A stretch of DNA of 35,789 nt from JAJXYN01 sp964532735 (GCA_964532735.1 CAZHKK010000009.1:1-35789); one strand, 5' to 3'. Numbered from the stretch's first letter, positions 6,928-15,681 are shown. The notes: a model not told the origin generated them from the sequence alone. A program made the numbers and translations.

Positions 6928-6966
6928 TTGATAAATTGGTAAAGTAATGAAATAATAAGATAATAT
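6928..6966 (+). promoter_or_regulatory. Possible metG promoter
   Basis: TTGATA (6928-6933) lies 17 bases before AATAAT (6951-6956). TTGGTA (6936-6941) with TAATAT (6961-6966) is an alternative. All are only partial consensus matches. Confidence 0.35.
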
Positions 6967-6979
6967 AAATATTATAATT

Positions 6980-8422
6980 ATGCAAAAAATATATTTTACA
7001 ACTACTTTGCCTTATGCAAATGCTGAACCTCATATGGGGCATGCTTTAGAATTTATCTACACGGATATTATTGTTCGTTTTTTTAGACAAAAAATAGGTA
7101 AAGAAAATGTTTTTTTTAATGTTGGAACAGATGAGCATGGTTTAAAAATGTATCAAAAATCTCAAGAAGTTGGAAAAACTCCAAAAGAATTTGTTGATTT
7201 TTATGTAGATAAATTTAAAGATTTTTGTTCTATTTTTAATATATCTTATGATAATTTTTATAGAACTACTGATGAAAATCATAAAAAAGTAGCTCAAGAA
7301 TTTTGGAATAAAAGTTTAAAAAATGGTGATATTTATAAGAAAAAATATGAAGGTCTTTATTGTGTTGGTTGCGAAAGTTTTAAAACTTCTCAAGATTTAA
7401 TAGATGGTAAGTGTCCTGATCATAATAAAGAACCTATAAATTATTCTGAAGAAAATTGGTTTTTTAAATTATCAAAATATAAAGAACAACTTTTAAAATA
7501 TATTGATGATAATAAAAATTTTATTGTCCCTGTTTCAAAAATAGAGGAACTTAAAAATTTTGTAAAAGACATGGAAGACATATCTATTTCTAGACTAAAA
7601 AAGAATTTACCATGGGGTATAGATGTTCCTGGTGATGATTTTCAGGTTATGTATGTTTGGTTTGATGCTCTTACTAATTATGTTGGTGCTTTAGGATTTC
7701 CTGACAAATTTGATAAAGATTTTGCTTCTAATATGTATCAGATTTGTGGTCCTGATAATCTTAGGTTTCAAGGTGGAATATGGCAAGGTATGCTTATGTC
7801 TGCTGGTTTTAAAAATACTAAACAAATAATAGTTCATGGTACAATTCTTGGTCCTGATGGTATAAAAATGTCCAAAAGTATTGGTAACGTTATTTCTCCA
7901 TTTGAACAGTTAAAAAAATATGGTTATGAAGCAATAAGATTTTATATTGCTTTGAGTTTTGGTTTTGCTAATTCGCCATATAAAGAAGATGATTTGATAA
8001 ATCTTTATAATTCTTTGCTCGCAGATAATTTTGGGAATTTATTAAATAGAGTTATTCATCTTTCTAACTCTAAAAATATAGAAATTAATAATATTGATAA
8101 AGTTTCAATTGATTTTAAAAGCGTTATTGATAATTTAAAACATTCTGCAAATGAATATTTTGAAAAATTTGAAATAAATGAAGTTATTAAAAAAATTACA
8201 GAAATTTCATCTTTTGGTAATGATTACATTCAAAAAGAGGAACCCTGGAGTAAAGATAAAGATATTGAAAATGTAGAAATAGTTTTGAACAATTTATCTT
8301 ATTTGCTTTCTGTTGTTATTGAATTGTATGCTCCTGTTATTCCAGAATCTTGCGAAAAAGCTATAAAAGCTTTAAAAACAAGAGAAAAAATAATTTTATT
8401 TAATAAGATAGTTAAGAGTTAA
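6980..8422 (+). CDS. metG: Methionyl-tRNA synthetase
   Basis: Charges tRNA-Met with methionine. The 480 residues start with MQKIYFTTTLPYANAEPHMG, holding the HIGH-type signature as HMGH. The second class I signature KMSKS is read in GIKMSKSIGNVI. A single zinc knuckle is seen in CVGCESFKTSQDLIDGKCPD, typical of the shorter one-knuckle enzymes. The protein ends after the anticodon-binding helical domain, with no C-terminal EMAP/Trbp111 tRNA-binding domain. It is followed 15 bases later by the GGDEF gene, so the two may share a transcript. Confidence 0.96.
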   Translation: MQKIYFTTTLPYANAEPHMGHALEFIYTDIIVRFFRQKIGKENVFFNVGTDEHGLKMYQKSQEVGKTPKEFVDFYVDKFKDFCSIFNISYDNFYRTTDENHKKVAQEFWNKSLKNGDIYKKKYEGLYCVGCESFKTSQDLIDGKCPDHNKEPINYSEENWFFKLSKYKEQLLKYIDDNKNFIVPVSKIEELKNFVKDMEDISISRLKKNLPWGIDVPGDDFQVMYVWFDALTNYVGALGFPDKFDKDFASNMYQICGPDNLRFQGGIWQGMLMSAGFKNTKQIIVHGTILGPDGIKMSKSIGNVISPFEQLKKYGYEAIRFYIALSFGFANSPYKEDDLINLYNSLLADNFGNLLNRVIHLSNSKNIEINNIDKVSIDFKSVIDNLKHSANEYFEKFEINEVIKKITEISSFGNDYIQKEEPWSKDKDIENVEIVLNNLSYLLSVVIELYAPVIPESCEKAIKALKTREKIILFNKIVKS

Positions 8423-8437
8423 TAATTATTAATTATT

Positions 8438-10351
8438 ATGAAAAATAAAGCTATTGTTGTTGGTGTTGTTGCAAATCAATCTAACGATTATTCATACAAT
8501 ATAACATCTTCTATTTTAAAAGCGGCATCTAATTTTCCAAATGTTAGAGTTATTTGTTTTTTTTATGAATTAAATGAACATGATTTTAAAAAAGATGATT
8601 TAAGTGTTTCTAAGAATATTGATAGATTTATTAATGAGAATAATTTAGATGGGGTTATTATACTTTCTGGAACAATTTTACAATTTATTTTTAAAGATAA
8701 TATTGATGATTTTATAAATAAAATTAAAATTCCTATTGTTTCTGTTGGAAAGAAAATTAAAAATCATAATACTGTTTTAATTGATAATTTTAATTCTGTT
8801 AAAAGTGCTATTGTTGATTTGATTAATCTTGATAAAAAAAGAAAATTTATAATGATAAAAGGTCCAGAAAGTTCAGCCGAAGCCAATGAAAGGTTAGATG
8901 GTTTTTTGAGTGCTATGGATTCTGAGAAAATAAAAAAAGAAGATATTATTTTTTATCAAGGTGATTTTAATTCAAGTTCTATTGAAAGTATATTTCCAAA
9001 AATTAAAGATGTCATAAAAGATAATAAAAAAGTTTCTGTTTTTGCTTGTAATGACGAGATGGCAATACGTCTTTATACAAAAGCTGTTGATGATGGTATT
9101 AAGATACCAGAGCAAATGTTTATTTTGGGTTTTGATGGTTTATATAGATGTTCAGAATATTCTATAAGTACAATCAAACAACCTTTTGATTTAATAGGAA
9201 AAACTGTTTTAAATAATATTTTAAATATTATTAATAACAAAAAAATAAAAGATTCAGTTTTATCTTTAGAAATTTTAAATAGAAGATCTACTGGTTTTGT
9301 TGATAATAAAGAAGTTGTTATTGAGGGCCATGATTTTAGATATGAGTATCTTTCTATAGAACGTAATTTTTTTAATTTACTAAATAGTTATATTAGAAGT
9401 AATAATCCAAATGCAAATATTCTTTGGAAAAAGTTTACAGAAGGTTTAATTAATATAGGAATTAAAGAATGCTATCTTTTTTTAAAAAAGGATATCATTT
9501 TTGCTAATTCTAATGAAAAAACTAATGTTATGGTTGTTGGTTATAATTCACAAAAAAATTATGTAAAAGAAAATGGCTTAATGGAATTTGATGATAATTT
9601 AGCTTTGCATGATAATGGAATAATTATAAGAAAAAAATCTAATTTTCTTGTTTATCCTTTATTTTCTAAAGAGTGTAATTTTGGAAATATAATTTTTGCT
9701 GTTAATGATGAATTTGATTATTGTTTTTATGAATTAATTGTTGCTAGACTCATTTCTTTTCTTGAAGTTTTTATTATTATGCTTAAAAAAAACAAAGAAT
9801 TAATGTTAAAGAAAAAAGAAGCAAATGAAAATTTAAGAGACGGATTAACTGGTTTATATACTAAAAAATGGCTTATTGCTAATATGGATCGTATTTTTGC
9901 GGATGTAAAAAGAAGAAAATTGATAGCATACATTTTTTATTTTGACATTGATGATTTTAAAAAAATAAATGATACTTATGGACATGACGAAGGAGATGTT
10001 GCTTTAAATTTAATTTCAAAAATGTTATTAAATGTTTTTAGAAAAAATGATTATATTATTAGAGATGGGGGAGATGAATTTTTAGCAATAACTTGCTTGT
10101 CGTCAAAAAATAGTAATTATAAAAAAAATATTAGAAACAGATTATTGAAAGGACAAGAAGAAATTAATAAAAATATTTTAAGTAGATTTTTAGAAAAAAA
10201 AATGGAACCTTATTCTATTTCTTTATCAATGGGAGTTTCTTATTATTCTGGTAATTCTTTTATAGATAAGAGTATTTTTAAAAAATTAAGAGATGAAGCG
10301 GATCAAAAAATGTATAAAGATAAAAATAAAAAAAAGAAAATAAATAAATAA
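8438..10351 (+). CDS. Diguanylate cyclase with LacI-like ligand-binding domain
   Basis: A 637-residue protein joining a periplasmic-binding/LacI-type sensor (about 1-300) to a GGDEF diguanylate cyclase (about 465-635). The sensor begins IVVGVVANQSNDYSYNITSS and contains FACNDEMAIRLYTKAVDDG and ILGFDG, typical of LacI effector domains, but no DNA-binding helix-turn-helix. There is no signal peptide or membrane helix, so it should sense a ligand in the cytoplasm. The region 300-440 is a poorly conserved, possibly GAF-like linker, followed by a short Lys/Glu coiled segment. The catalytic motif RDGGDEF is complete (542-548) and an inhibitory-site RxxD is present (RKND, 535-538, five residues before GGDEF). 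It should therefore make c-di-GMP with product feedback. No EAL/HD-GYP phosphodiesterase or receptor is seen in this window. Confidence 0.85.
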   Translation: MKNKAIVVGVVANQSNDYSYNITSSILKAASNFPNVRVICFFYELNEHDFKKDDLSVSKNIDRFINENNLDGVIILSGTILQFIFKDNIDDFINKIKIPIVSVGKKIKNHNTVLIDNFNSVKSAIVDLINLDKKRKFIMIKGPESSAEANERLDGFLSAMDSEKIKKEDIIFYQGDFNSSSIESIFPKIKDVIKDNKKVSVFACNDEMAIRLYTKAVDDGIKIPEQMFILGFDGLYRCSEYSISTIKQPFDLIGKTVLNNILNIINNKKIKDSVLSLEILNRRSTGFVDNKEVVIEGHDFRYEYLSIERNFFNLLNSYIRSNNPNANILWKKFTEGLINIGIKECYLFLKKDIIFANSNEKTNVMVVGYNSQKNYVKENGLMEFDDNLALHDNGIIIRKKSNFLVYPLFSKECNFGNIIFAVNDEFDYCFYELIVARLISFLEVFIIMLKKNKELMLKKKEANENLRDGLTGLYTKKWLIANMDRIFADVKRRKLIAYIFYFDIDDFKKINDTYGHDEGDVALNLISKMLLNVFRKNDYIIRDGGDEFLAITCLSSKNSNYKKNIRNRLLKGQEEINKNILSRFLEKKMEPYSISLSMGVSYYSGNSFIDKSIFKKLRDEADQKMYKDKNKKKKINK

Positions 10352-10364
10352 ATAAAATTATTTT

Positions 10365-10928
10365 ATGATAGCTTATTTAAAAGGTAAAATAAAATTTATA
10401 TTTAAAGATTATATTATTGTTGATGTTAGAGATGTTGGTTATAAGGTTTTTTGTGGCTATTCTTTATTATCAAAAAATATAAATTCAGAAATAGAAATTT
10501 TTATATTTCATAATCTTAGAGAAGACGCTGATGATCTTTTTGGTTTTGTTAGTAATAATGAATTAGAGTTTTTTGAAAAATTAATATCAGTAAAGGGTAT
10601 TGGTCCAAAAACTGCTATGAATATTTTATCTTCTGCTAATGATGTTAATATGTTAAAACAAGGTATTTTATCGGGTGATGTTGCTTTTGTTTCTAAAGTT
10701 AAAGGTGTTGGTAAAAAAAGCGCAGAAAGAATAATTTTAGAACTTGCCGGTAAATTAAACATTGGAGATATAATTGCAGAAAATTTTTATTCTGATTCTT
10801 CTGATGATGCTGTTTCTGCATTGATTTCTCTTGGTTATTCTGAAAAAGATGCTAAAATTTTACTTAAAGATGTTGATAGTTCTTTGGAATTACAAGATAG
10901 ATTAAAATTAGCATTAAAAAGAAAATAA
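10365..10928 (+). CDS. ruvA: Holliday junction branch migration protein RuvA
   Basis: A 187-residue RuvA, the four-way-junction binding subunit of the RuvAB motor. It shows the N-terminal OB-fold start MIAYLKGKIKFIFKDYIIVD and two helix-hairpin-helix motifs (ISVKGIGPKTAMNIL and VKGVGKKSAERIILELAGK). A C-terminal UBA-like domain (SDDAVSALISLGYSEKDAK) is the part known to bind RuvB. Length is normal for the family. ruvB is not in the window; ruvC lies 5 kb away on the other strand. The gene follows the GGDEF gene by 13 bases and precedes murE by 10. Confidence 0.95.
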   Translation: MIAYLKGKIKFIFKDYIIVDVRDVGYKVFCGYSLLSKNINSEIEIFIFHNLREDADDLFGFVSNNELEFFEKLISVKGIGPKTAMNILSSANDVNMLKQGILSGDVAFVSKVKGVGKKSAERIILELAGKLNIGDIIAENFYSDSSDDAVSALISLGYSEKDAKILLKDVDSSLELQDRLKLALKRK

Positions 10929-10938
10929 TAAAAAATAT

Positions 10939-12417
10939 ATGTCCAAAATAATTTATAAAATTAAATCTTTTATTAAAAAACTTATTCCAAAATTTGTTTT
11001 TAAATATTATCATCTTTGTTTAGCTTTTGTTGCTAATATTATTTATGGTTTTCCTTCTAAAAAAATGATAATAATAGGGGTTACTGGAACTAACGGTAAG
11101 ACTACTAGTTGCAATATGTTAGCTAAAATTTTAGAAGAAAACGGAAAAGAGGTTGGAATGATGACTACTATAAATTTTAAAATAGGAGCTGAAGAATGGG
11201 TAAATACTACTAAACAGGGAATGCAGGGTCGTTTTAAACTTCAAAAATATTTAAAACATATGTTAGATGTCAATTGTGAATATGTTATTGTTGAGTCTAC
11301 TTCTCAAGGAATAGAACAGTTTAGGTCTTTTGGTATAGATTATGACGTTTGTGTTTTTACAAATATAACTCCAGAGCACATAGAAGCACATGGCGGTTTT
11401 GAAAAATACAAAAAAGCTAAATTAAAATTATTCAAACAATTAGAGTCTAGAAAAGAAAAAATTATAAATGGTAAAAAAATTGAAAAAATAATTGTTGCTA
11501 ATTTTGATGATAAAAATGTTTTAGATTTTATTAATTTTAATGTTGATAAAATATTTGGTTTTGGGATTAGAGATCAAGTTGCTGATGCATCTGAGTATAA
11601 TAATGTAAAGAATTTTATAAATGATCCTAGATATTCTTTTTTAATAGCCAAAAATATTAATTTGAATTTGGGTAATACTAGTTTTGATATTGAGATAAAA
11701 AAACCAAATCAAGAATTAATTTATGATTATAATTATAGTTTAAATATTTCTGGCTTATTTAATGTTTATAATGCTATTTCTGCATCTTCTGTTGCTTTTT
11801 CTCTTGGTTTTGATTTAGAATCTATTAAAAATGCTTTAAAAAAAATAGAACAAGTTAATGGAAGAATGCAATTTATTAAGGGAGATAATAATATTTATGG
11901 CGTTGTTGATTATGCTCATGATCCTAATAGTATAGCTGAAGTTTATAATAATTTGTTAAAAATAAAAAATTCAGAAAAGAAATTAATAGCAGTTCTTGGT
12001 TCTTGTGGTGGAGGAAGAGATGTTCTTACTAGGTTTGATAAAGGTAATGCAGCAGGTGCTTTATGTGATTATGTTATTGTTACCAATGAGGATCCTTTTA
12101 ATGATGATCCAGAAAAAATTATTAATGATGTTTTTTCTGGGGTTATAAATATAGAAGAAAATAAAAATAGTGATAGAGTTGTTAATAAAATTATTAGAAA
12201 CATAAACAATAAAAAAGAAGAAAATATAAATGCTTTTAAAATATTAGATAGAAGAGATGCTTTTAATAAAGCTGTTGAAATTGCTAATCCGGGGGATATA
12301 ATTATTTGCACTGGAAAAGGTGCAGAAAAAGGTATAGCTACTAAAAATGGTGAAATTTTATATTGGGATGAATTAGAAGAATTAACTAATGCTATAAATT
12401 CAAAAAAAAATACGTGA
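10939..12417 (+). CDS. murE: MurE-like Mur ligase (UDP-MurNAc-peptide synthetase) lacking the N-terminal UDP-binding domain
   Basis: A 492-residue ATP-dependent Mur ligase of peptidoglycan precursor synthesis. The ATP-binding loop GVTGTNGKTT sits at about residues 47-56. In typical MurE it is near 110, so the usual first domain that binds UDP-MurNAc is missing. In its place is a basic/hydrophobic helix (about 10-38, ending NIIYGFPSKK) that may touch the membrane. The central domain has TSQGIEQFRS, ITPEHIEAHGGF and the lysine-rich KKAKLKLF that holds the carbamylated lysine in MurE. The C-terminal domain has GSCGGGRD, NEDPFNDDP and GKGAEKG. NEDPFNDDP replaces the DNPR motif of diaminopimelate-adding enzymes and looks nearer to the lysine type, but substrate choice is uncertain. 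The TGA stop lies inside the terminator stem. Confidence 0.8.
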   Translation: MSKIIYKIKSFIKKLIPKFVFKYYHLCLAFVANIIYGFPSKKMIIIGVTGTNGKTTSCNMLAKILEENGKEVGMMTTINFKIGAEEWVNTTKQGMQGRFKLQKYLKHMLDVNCEYVIVESTSQGIEQFRSFGIDYDVCVFTNITPEHIEAHGGFEKYKKAKLKLFKQLESRKEKIINGKKIEKIIVANFDDKNVLDFINFNVDKIFGFGIRDQVADASEYNNVKNFINDPRYSFLIAKNINLNLGNTSFDIEIKKPNQELIYDYNYSLNISGLFNVYNAISASSVAFSLGFDLESIKNALKKIEQVNGRMQFIKGDNNIYGVVDYAHDPNSIAEVYNNLLKIKNSEKKLIAVLGSCGGGRDVLTRFDKGNAAGALCDYVIVTNEDPFNDDPEKIINDVFSGVINIEENKNSDRVVNKIIRNINNKKEENINAFKILDRRDAFNKAVEIANPGDIIICTGKGAEKGIATKNGEILYWDELEELTNAINSKKNT

Positions 12418-12436
12418 TTTTATTCACGTGTTTTTT
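12405..12436 (+). terminator. murE terminator containing the stop codon
   Basis: AAAAAATACGTGA (12405-12417) pairs with TCACGTGTTTTTT (12424-12436) with one T-G pair and a TTTTAT loop. The murE stop codon TGA (12415-12417) forms the top of the ascending arm. Confidence 0.85.
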
Positions 12437-12450
12437 GTTAAAAAAATATA

Positions 12451-12459
12451 TGATATAAT
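12451..12459 (+). promoter_or_regulatory. Extended -10 promoter of the binding-lipoprotein gene
   Basis: TGATATAAT (12451-12459) lies 15 bases after the murE terminator. The -35 region is just the T run of the terminator, so recognition probably relies on the extended -10. Confidence 0.6.
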
Positions 12460-12524
12460 TAAATTAATAAATTATAATTTAATTAAGTTATAAGTATATA
12501 AGTATTTTATTTATTTGTTTTTTT

Positions 12525-13889
12525 ATGAAAAAGGTTATTGTTTTATTTTTTATATGTTTTTCTTTTATTTTTTTATCTGGTTTTGGCTGTAAAAATGATA
12601 AAAAAGTTGAAAAAATAAAAGCATCTTTACCTCAAATTACTTTAAATTATTGGAGAATAACTGATAGTGGTGCTGATTTTGCTGATTTAATAAATCAATA
12701 TAATGCAAATCATCCTTATGTTACTATAAATTATAAAAAATTAAGATTGGATGAATATAAACAGGAACTTATTAATGCTTGGTCAGAAGATAAGGGTCCA
12801 GATATTTTTTCTATTCCTGCAACATGGATGGGAGAATATATAGCAAAAGGAAGACTTTCTACTATGCCTGTTTCTACAGAGATGACTTTTGAAGTTGTTG
12901 TAGATGAGAAAAAAGATAAAAAGGATTATATTAAAAAAACTAATAAGTCTTTAACAATACAAGATATAAAAACAAAATTTGTTTCAGTTGTTTATGATGA
13001 TGTTGTAAAAGGCAATTCTATATATGGATTACCTTTGTCTGTGGATACTTTGTCTTTGTATTATAATAGAGAATTGCTTGATAATGCTAGAATTTCAGAG
13101 CCTGCTTTAACCTGGTCTCAATTTAAAGAAGATGTAAAAAGACTTACTTTGGTGGATAAAAAAAGAAATATAATACAGGCTGGGACATCTCTTGGCTTGG
13201 TTAATAATGTAAATAGGTCTTTTGATATTGTTTCATTATTAATGATGCAAAATGGTTCTCCTATGTCTTGTGGAGAATCTTTCTGTGTTGGAGGTGCTAA
13301 AGATGGTTATAATCCTGGAATGGAAGCAGTTTCTTTTTATACGGAATTTGCTAATCCGAACAGTGATGTTTATTCATGGAATGCTTCTATGTCAAATTCT
13401 ATAGATGCTTTTGCTGATGGAAAAGTTGCTTATATGTTTGGGTATGCTTATAACAATGAACAAATTAAATCTAAAAACCCTAGTTTGAATTATTATATTA
13501 GTTCAATGCCACAAATAGATGGATCTTCTAAAGAAGTAAATTATGCTAATTATTTTGTGGAAGTTGTTCCTAAAAAGAGTTTGTATCAAAATGAAGCTTG
13601 GGATTTTGTAAAATATATTACAGATGCTAATAATGTTATAAAATATCTTTCTTCTTCTAAAAATCCATCTGCTCTTAGGTCTGTTCTTGGAACACAACAA
13701 GATGATCCAGATATTGGAGTTTTTGCAAAACAAGCTTTTACGGCAAAAGATTGGTATCATGGTAAAGATTATGCGGCCGCTGAAATTTCTTTAAATAAGT
13801 TAGTTTTAGATGTATTAAATAAAACAGAAGATCAAAGTTTGGATGATTTGGAAAATAATACAAACGAAGAACTCAATATGACTTGGTAA
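12525..13889 (+). CDS. Extracellular solute-binding lipoprotein (sugar-type ABC transporter family 1)
   Basis: A 454-residue secreted lipoprotein. The N-terminus MKKVIVLFFICFSFIFLSGF leads to GC (C22), a slightly irregular lipobox. The mature part resembles MalE-type binding proteins: ITLNYWRITDSGADFADLIN, then WSEDKGPDIFSIPATWMGEY, GLPLSVDTLSLYYNRELLDN, and near the end YANYFVEVVPKKS and AWDFVKYI. An inserted lysine/acid-rich stretch follows the first lobe (about 125-150). It probably captures a sugar or related solute at the cell surface. No permease or ATPase gene lies next to it, so it either works with distant transport genes or only binds. The next gene, a pilin-like protein, is 37 bases downstream and likely on the same transcript. 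Confidence 0.8.
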   Translation: MKKVIVLFFICFSFIFLSGFGCKNDKKVEKIKASLPQITLNYWRITDSGADFADLINQYNANHPYVTINYKKLRLDEYKQELINAWSEDKGPDIFSIPATWMGEYIAKGRLSTMPVSTEMTFEVVVDEKKDKKDYIKKTNKSLTIQDIKTKFVSVVYDDVVKGNSIYGLPLSVDTLSLYYNRELLDNARISEPALTWSQFKEDVKRLTLVDKKRNIIQAGTSLGLVNNVNRSFDIVSLLMMQNGSPMSCGESFCVGGAKDGYNPGMEAVSFYTEFANPNSDVYSWNASMSNSIDAFADGKVAYMFGYAYNNEQIKSKNPSLNYYISSMPQIDGSSKEVNYANYFVEVVPKKSLYQNEAWDFVKYITDANNVIKYLSSSKNPSALRSVLGTQQDDPDIGVFAKQAFTAKDWYHGKDYAAAEISLNKLVLDVLNKTEDQSLDDLENNTNEELNMTW

Positions 13890-13926
13890 TGAAAAAATTA
13901 TAAAAAACAAAACTAAAAATTAAAAA

Positions 13927-14382
13927 ATGAAAATAATAAAATTCAAATTTAAAAACTTTATCTTTATAGCTTTTATGGCTTTTGTTTTTAGTATTAATTT
14001 AAATTTTGTTTTTGCTGATACTGATACTACTACTTCAACAACAACAAGAGGAACCGGAGGTTTGGTTCCTTGTGTTAATGATTGCGAAGCAGAAGATCTT
14101 TTTGGTTCTGGGACAAATGATGCAAATAAACCTCCTATTTGGACCACATTAATAAGATCTGCTTTAGGTATTTCTGGTATTTTTATATTATTAATGTTTG
14201 TTGTTGGTGGAATTATGATTATGGTTTCTGGAGGAGATAAATCTAAAATTAAAACAGCTACAAATATAATGAAAAGTAGTATTGTTGGTTTATTAATTGT
14301 TGTATTTGCTTATACGGTTGTTAGGTTTGTTGTAATGGCGTTGGTAGATAAAGATAATTGGAAAATTTTCTTCGGAGGATAA
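13927..14382 (+). CDS. Pilin-like small membrane protein 1 (T4SS pilin family of Patescibacteria)
   Basis: A 151-residue protein with a signal peptide (1-30, cleavage probably after FVFA), a Thr/Ser-rich and Cys-containing spacer (31-72), and two hydrophobic helices (about 78-100 and 118-140). A short polar loop SGGDKSKIKT joins them. This arrangement is that of VirB2/TrbC-like pilins and of the 'T4SS pilin' family common in Patescibacteria. The second helix begins NIMKSSIVGLLIVVFAYTVV. It is the first of four related genes in tandem. Assembly into a pilus is an inference from family resemblance; no secretion ATPase is in the window. Confidence 0.75.
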   Translation: MKIIKFKFKNFIFIAFMAFVFSINLNFVFADTDTTTSTTTRGTGGLVPCVNDCEAEDLFGSGTNDANKPPIWTTLIRSALGISGIFILLMFVVGGIMIMVSGGDKSKIKTATNIMKSSIVGLLIVVFAYTVVRFVVMALVDKDNWKIFFGG

Positions 14383-14398
14383 TTATTAAAATATTATA

Positions 14399-15103
14399 AT
14401 GAAAATTAATAAAAAATTTAAATTTAGATATTTATTTTTATTATTTCTAGTTTTTTGTGTTCCTTTTGGTTTTTTACAAGCTGGAAATTGTAGTAGTGTT
14501 GGAATATCTAATATGGGGATAGATTTATTATCTGATCCTACAGGAAGAAGTTGTCCGGATTTAACTTCTCCAGAAGATCTTGCAGGAGCATTAGGTAAAA
14601 AAGTTAATGTAATAGTAAAGGTTATATTTGGTTTTTCTGCAACTATAGGGCTTATAGCTTTTGTTTATGCTGGCGTTGTTATATTAACATCAAAAGGTAA
14701 TCCAGATGCTTTTAAAAACGGCATGAATATTATAAAATTTACTTTTTTGGGTATTGTTATAATGATATTTAGTTATGCTATAGTAAATTTTTTTACAACA
14801 ACTATTCCAAAAATAACAAGATCTAATGGAATTCAATATGTTGAAAATGGTGATTTTTGTAGTGGTGACACAAAAGAATCTGCTCTTGGAACTTGTTATT
14901 ATTTATTACAAGATTATATAAAAAGTGATGATTATCTTGCAGATTGGAATCTTGATTCTGCAATTTGTGGTATATATGCAAATTTTACAAAAACTGAAAA
15001 TGAAATAACATATAGTTTAAGATGTGTTAAAAAAGAACAAAATATTCCTAATGAAAAAATATATTCCCCTAGTAATAATGCAAATAAAAAACCAATACAA
15101 TAA
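14399..15103 (+). CDS. Pilin-like small membrane protein 2 with C-terminal extension
   Basis: A 234-residue relative of the preceding protein: signal peptide (1-28, ending FLQA), Cys-containing spacer, then two hydrophobic helices (about 72-96 and 111-134). They are separated by the polar loop TSKGNPDAFKNG. It differs from its neighbours by a C-terminal part of about 95 residues (140-234) with four cysteines, which could be an exposed domain. A helical-hairpin pilin with a surface tip is one reading; an assembly partner is another. It starts 16 bases after pilin-like gene 1 and has no Shine-Dalgarno sequence. Confidence 0.7.
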   Translation: MKINKKFKFRYLFLLFLVFCVPFGFLQAGNCSSVGISNMGIDLLSDPTGRSCPDLTSPEDLAGALGKKVNVIVKVIFGFSATIGLIAFVYAGVVILTSKGNPDAFKNGMNIIKFTFLGIVIMIFSYAIVNFFTTTIPKITRSNGIQYVENGDFCSGDTKESALGTCYYLLQDYIKSDDYLADWNLDSAICGIYANFTKTENEITYSLRCVKKEQNIPNEKIYSPSNNANKKPIQ

Positions 15104-15130
15104 TAAAATATTTAACTTACTTTTGTTTTG

Positions 15131-15139
15131 TGTTATAAT
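15131..15139 (+). promoter_or_regulatory. Extended -10 promoter of pilin-like gene 3
   Basis: TGTTATAAT (15131-15139) with TTTAAC (15111-15116) 17 bases upstream. The gene starts 32 bases downstream, so it can be transcribed apart from genes 1 and 2. Confidence 0.6.
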
Positions 15140-15171
15140 AATTTAGAAATAATAAAAATAATTTATAAAAT

Positions 15172-15633
15172 ATGAAAAAGGCTATTTATTCGATATTTTT
15201 TTCTTTAATGTTAATTTTTGGTTTGTTGTCTTTTAATAATATTAATGCCGCTTTGAGTTGTGGTTCTGATGGTAAGTGTCCAACTGGGTATACTCCTAGT
15301 ATTAATCAAGAAACAAGTGCTTGTACTTGTATAAATATTTTTGGAGGTGATGATGTTGATCAAGTTGGAGAAAGTATAGGATTAAAAGGAACAAGTTTAC
15401 CACAAATTATTGGAAACATAGTAAAGGTTATTCTAGGTTTATTTGGTGTTATTGCTACAGTTATAATAGTTACAGGAGGTGTTAAATGGATGCTTTCTCA
15501 AGGGGATACACAGAAAATTGATGCTGCTAAAAAAATTATGATAGCTGGTGCTATAGGTATGGTATTGATAGTTTCTGGTTATGCCATAACTTCTTTCTTA
15601 ATAAATGGATTAATGAAAACTGTAGGAGCTTAA
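15172..15633 (+). CDS. Pilin-like small membrane protein 3
   Basis: A 153-residue member of the same family: signal peptide (1-26, ending NINA), then a short Cys-rich segment with cysteines at 30, 36, 51 and 53. Two hydrophobic helices follow (about 80-106 and 121-147) around the loop SQGDTQKIDAAK. The conserved pattern in all four proteins is a glycine-containing first helix, a [S/K]xGD/N-type polar turn and a second helix with an aromatic A/GY near its end (here SGYAITSFL). The cysteines could form disulfides outside the membrane. It has its own promoter and terminator. Confidence 0.75.
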   Translation: MKKAIYSIFFSLMLIFGLLSFNNINAALSCGSDGKCPTGYTPSINQETSACTCINIFGGDDVDQVGESIGLKGTSLPQIIGNIVKVILGLFGVIATVIIVTGGVKWMLSQGDTQKIDAAKKIMIAGAIGMVLIVSGYAITSFLINGLMKTVGA

Positions 15634-15639
15634 AATCTT

Positions 15640-15667
15640 AAAATACGTGGTTTTCCACGTATTTTTT
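15640..15667 (+). terminator. Terminator of pilin-like gene 3
   Basis: AAAATACGTGG (15640-15650) pairs perfectly with CCACGTATTTT (15655-15665) around a TTTT loop and runs into T. It shares the ACGTG core with the terminators at 29-55 and 12405-12436. Confidence 0.85.
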
Positions 15668-15681
15668 AATTGTTAGGTTTG

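Noticed and set aside
12415..12417. UGA recoded as glycine or tryptophan (SR1/Gracilibacteria or mycoplasma code)
   Set aside because: murE, prmC and recJ end at TGA at the expected family length, so TGA is a stop.
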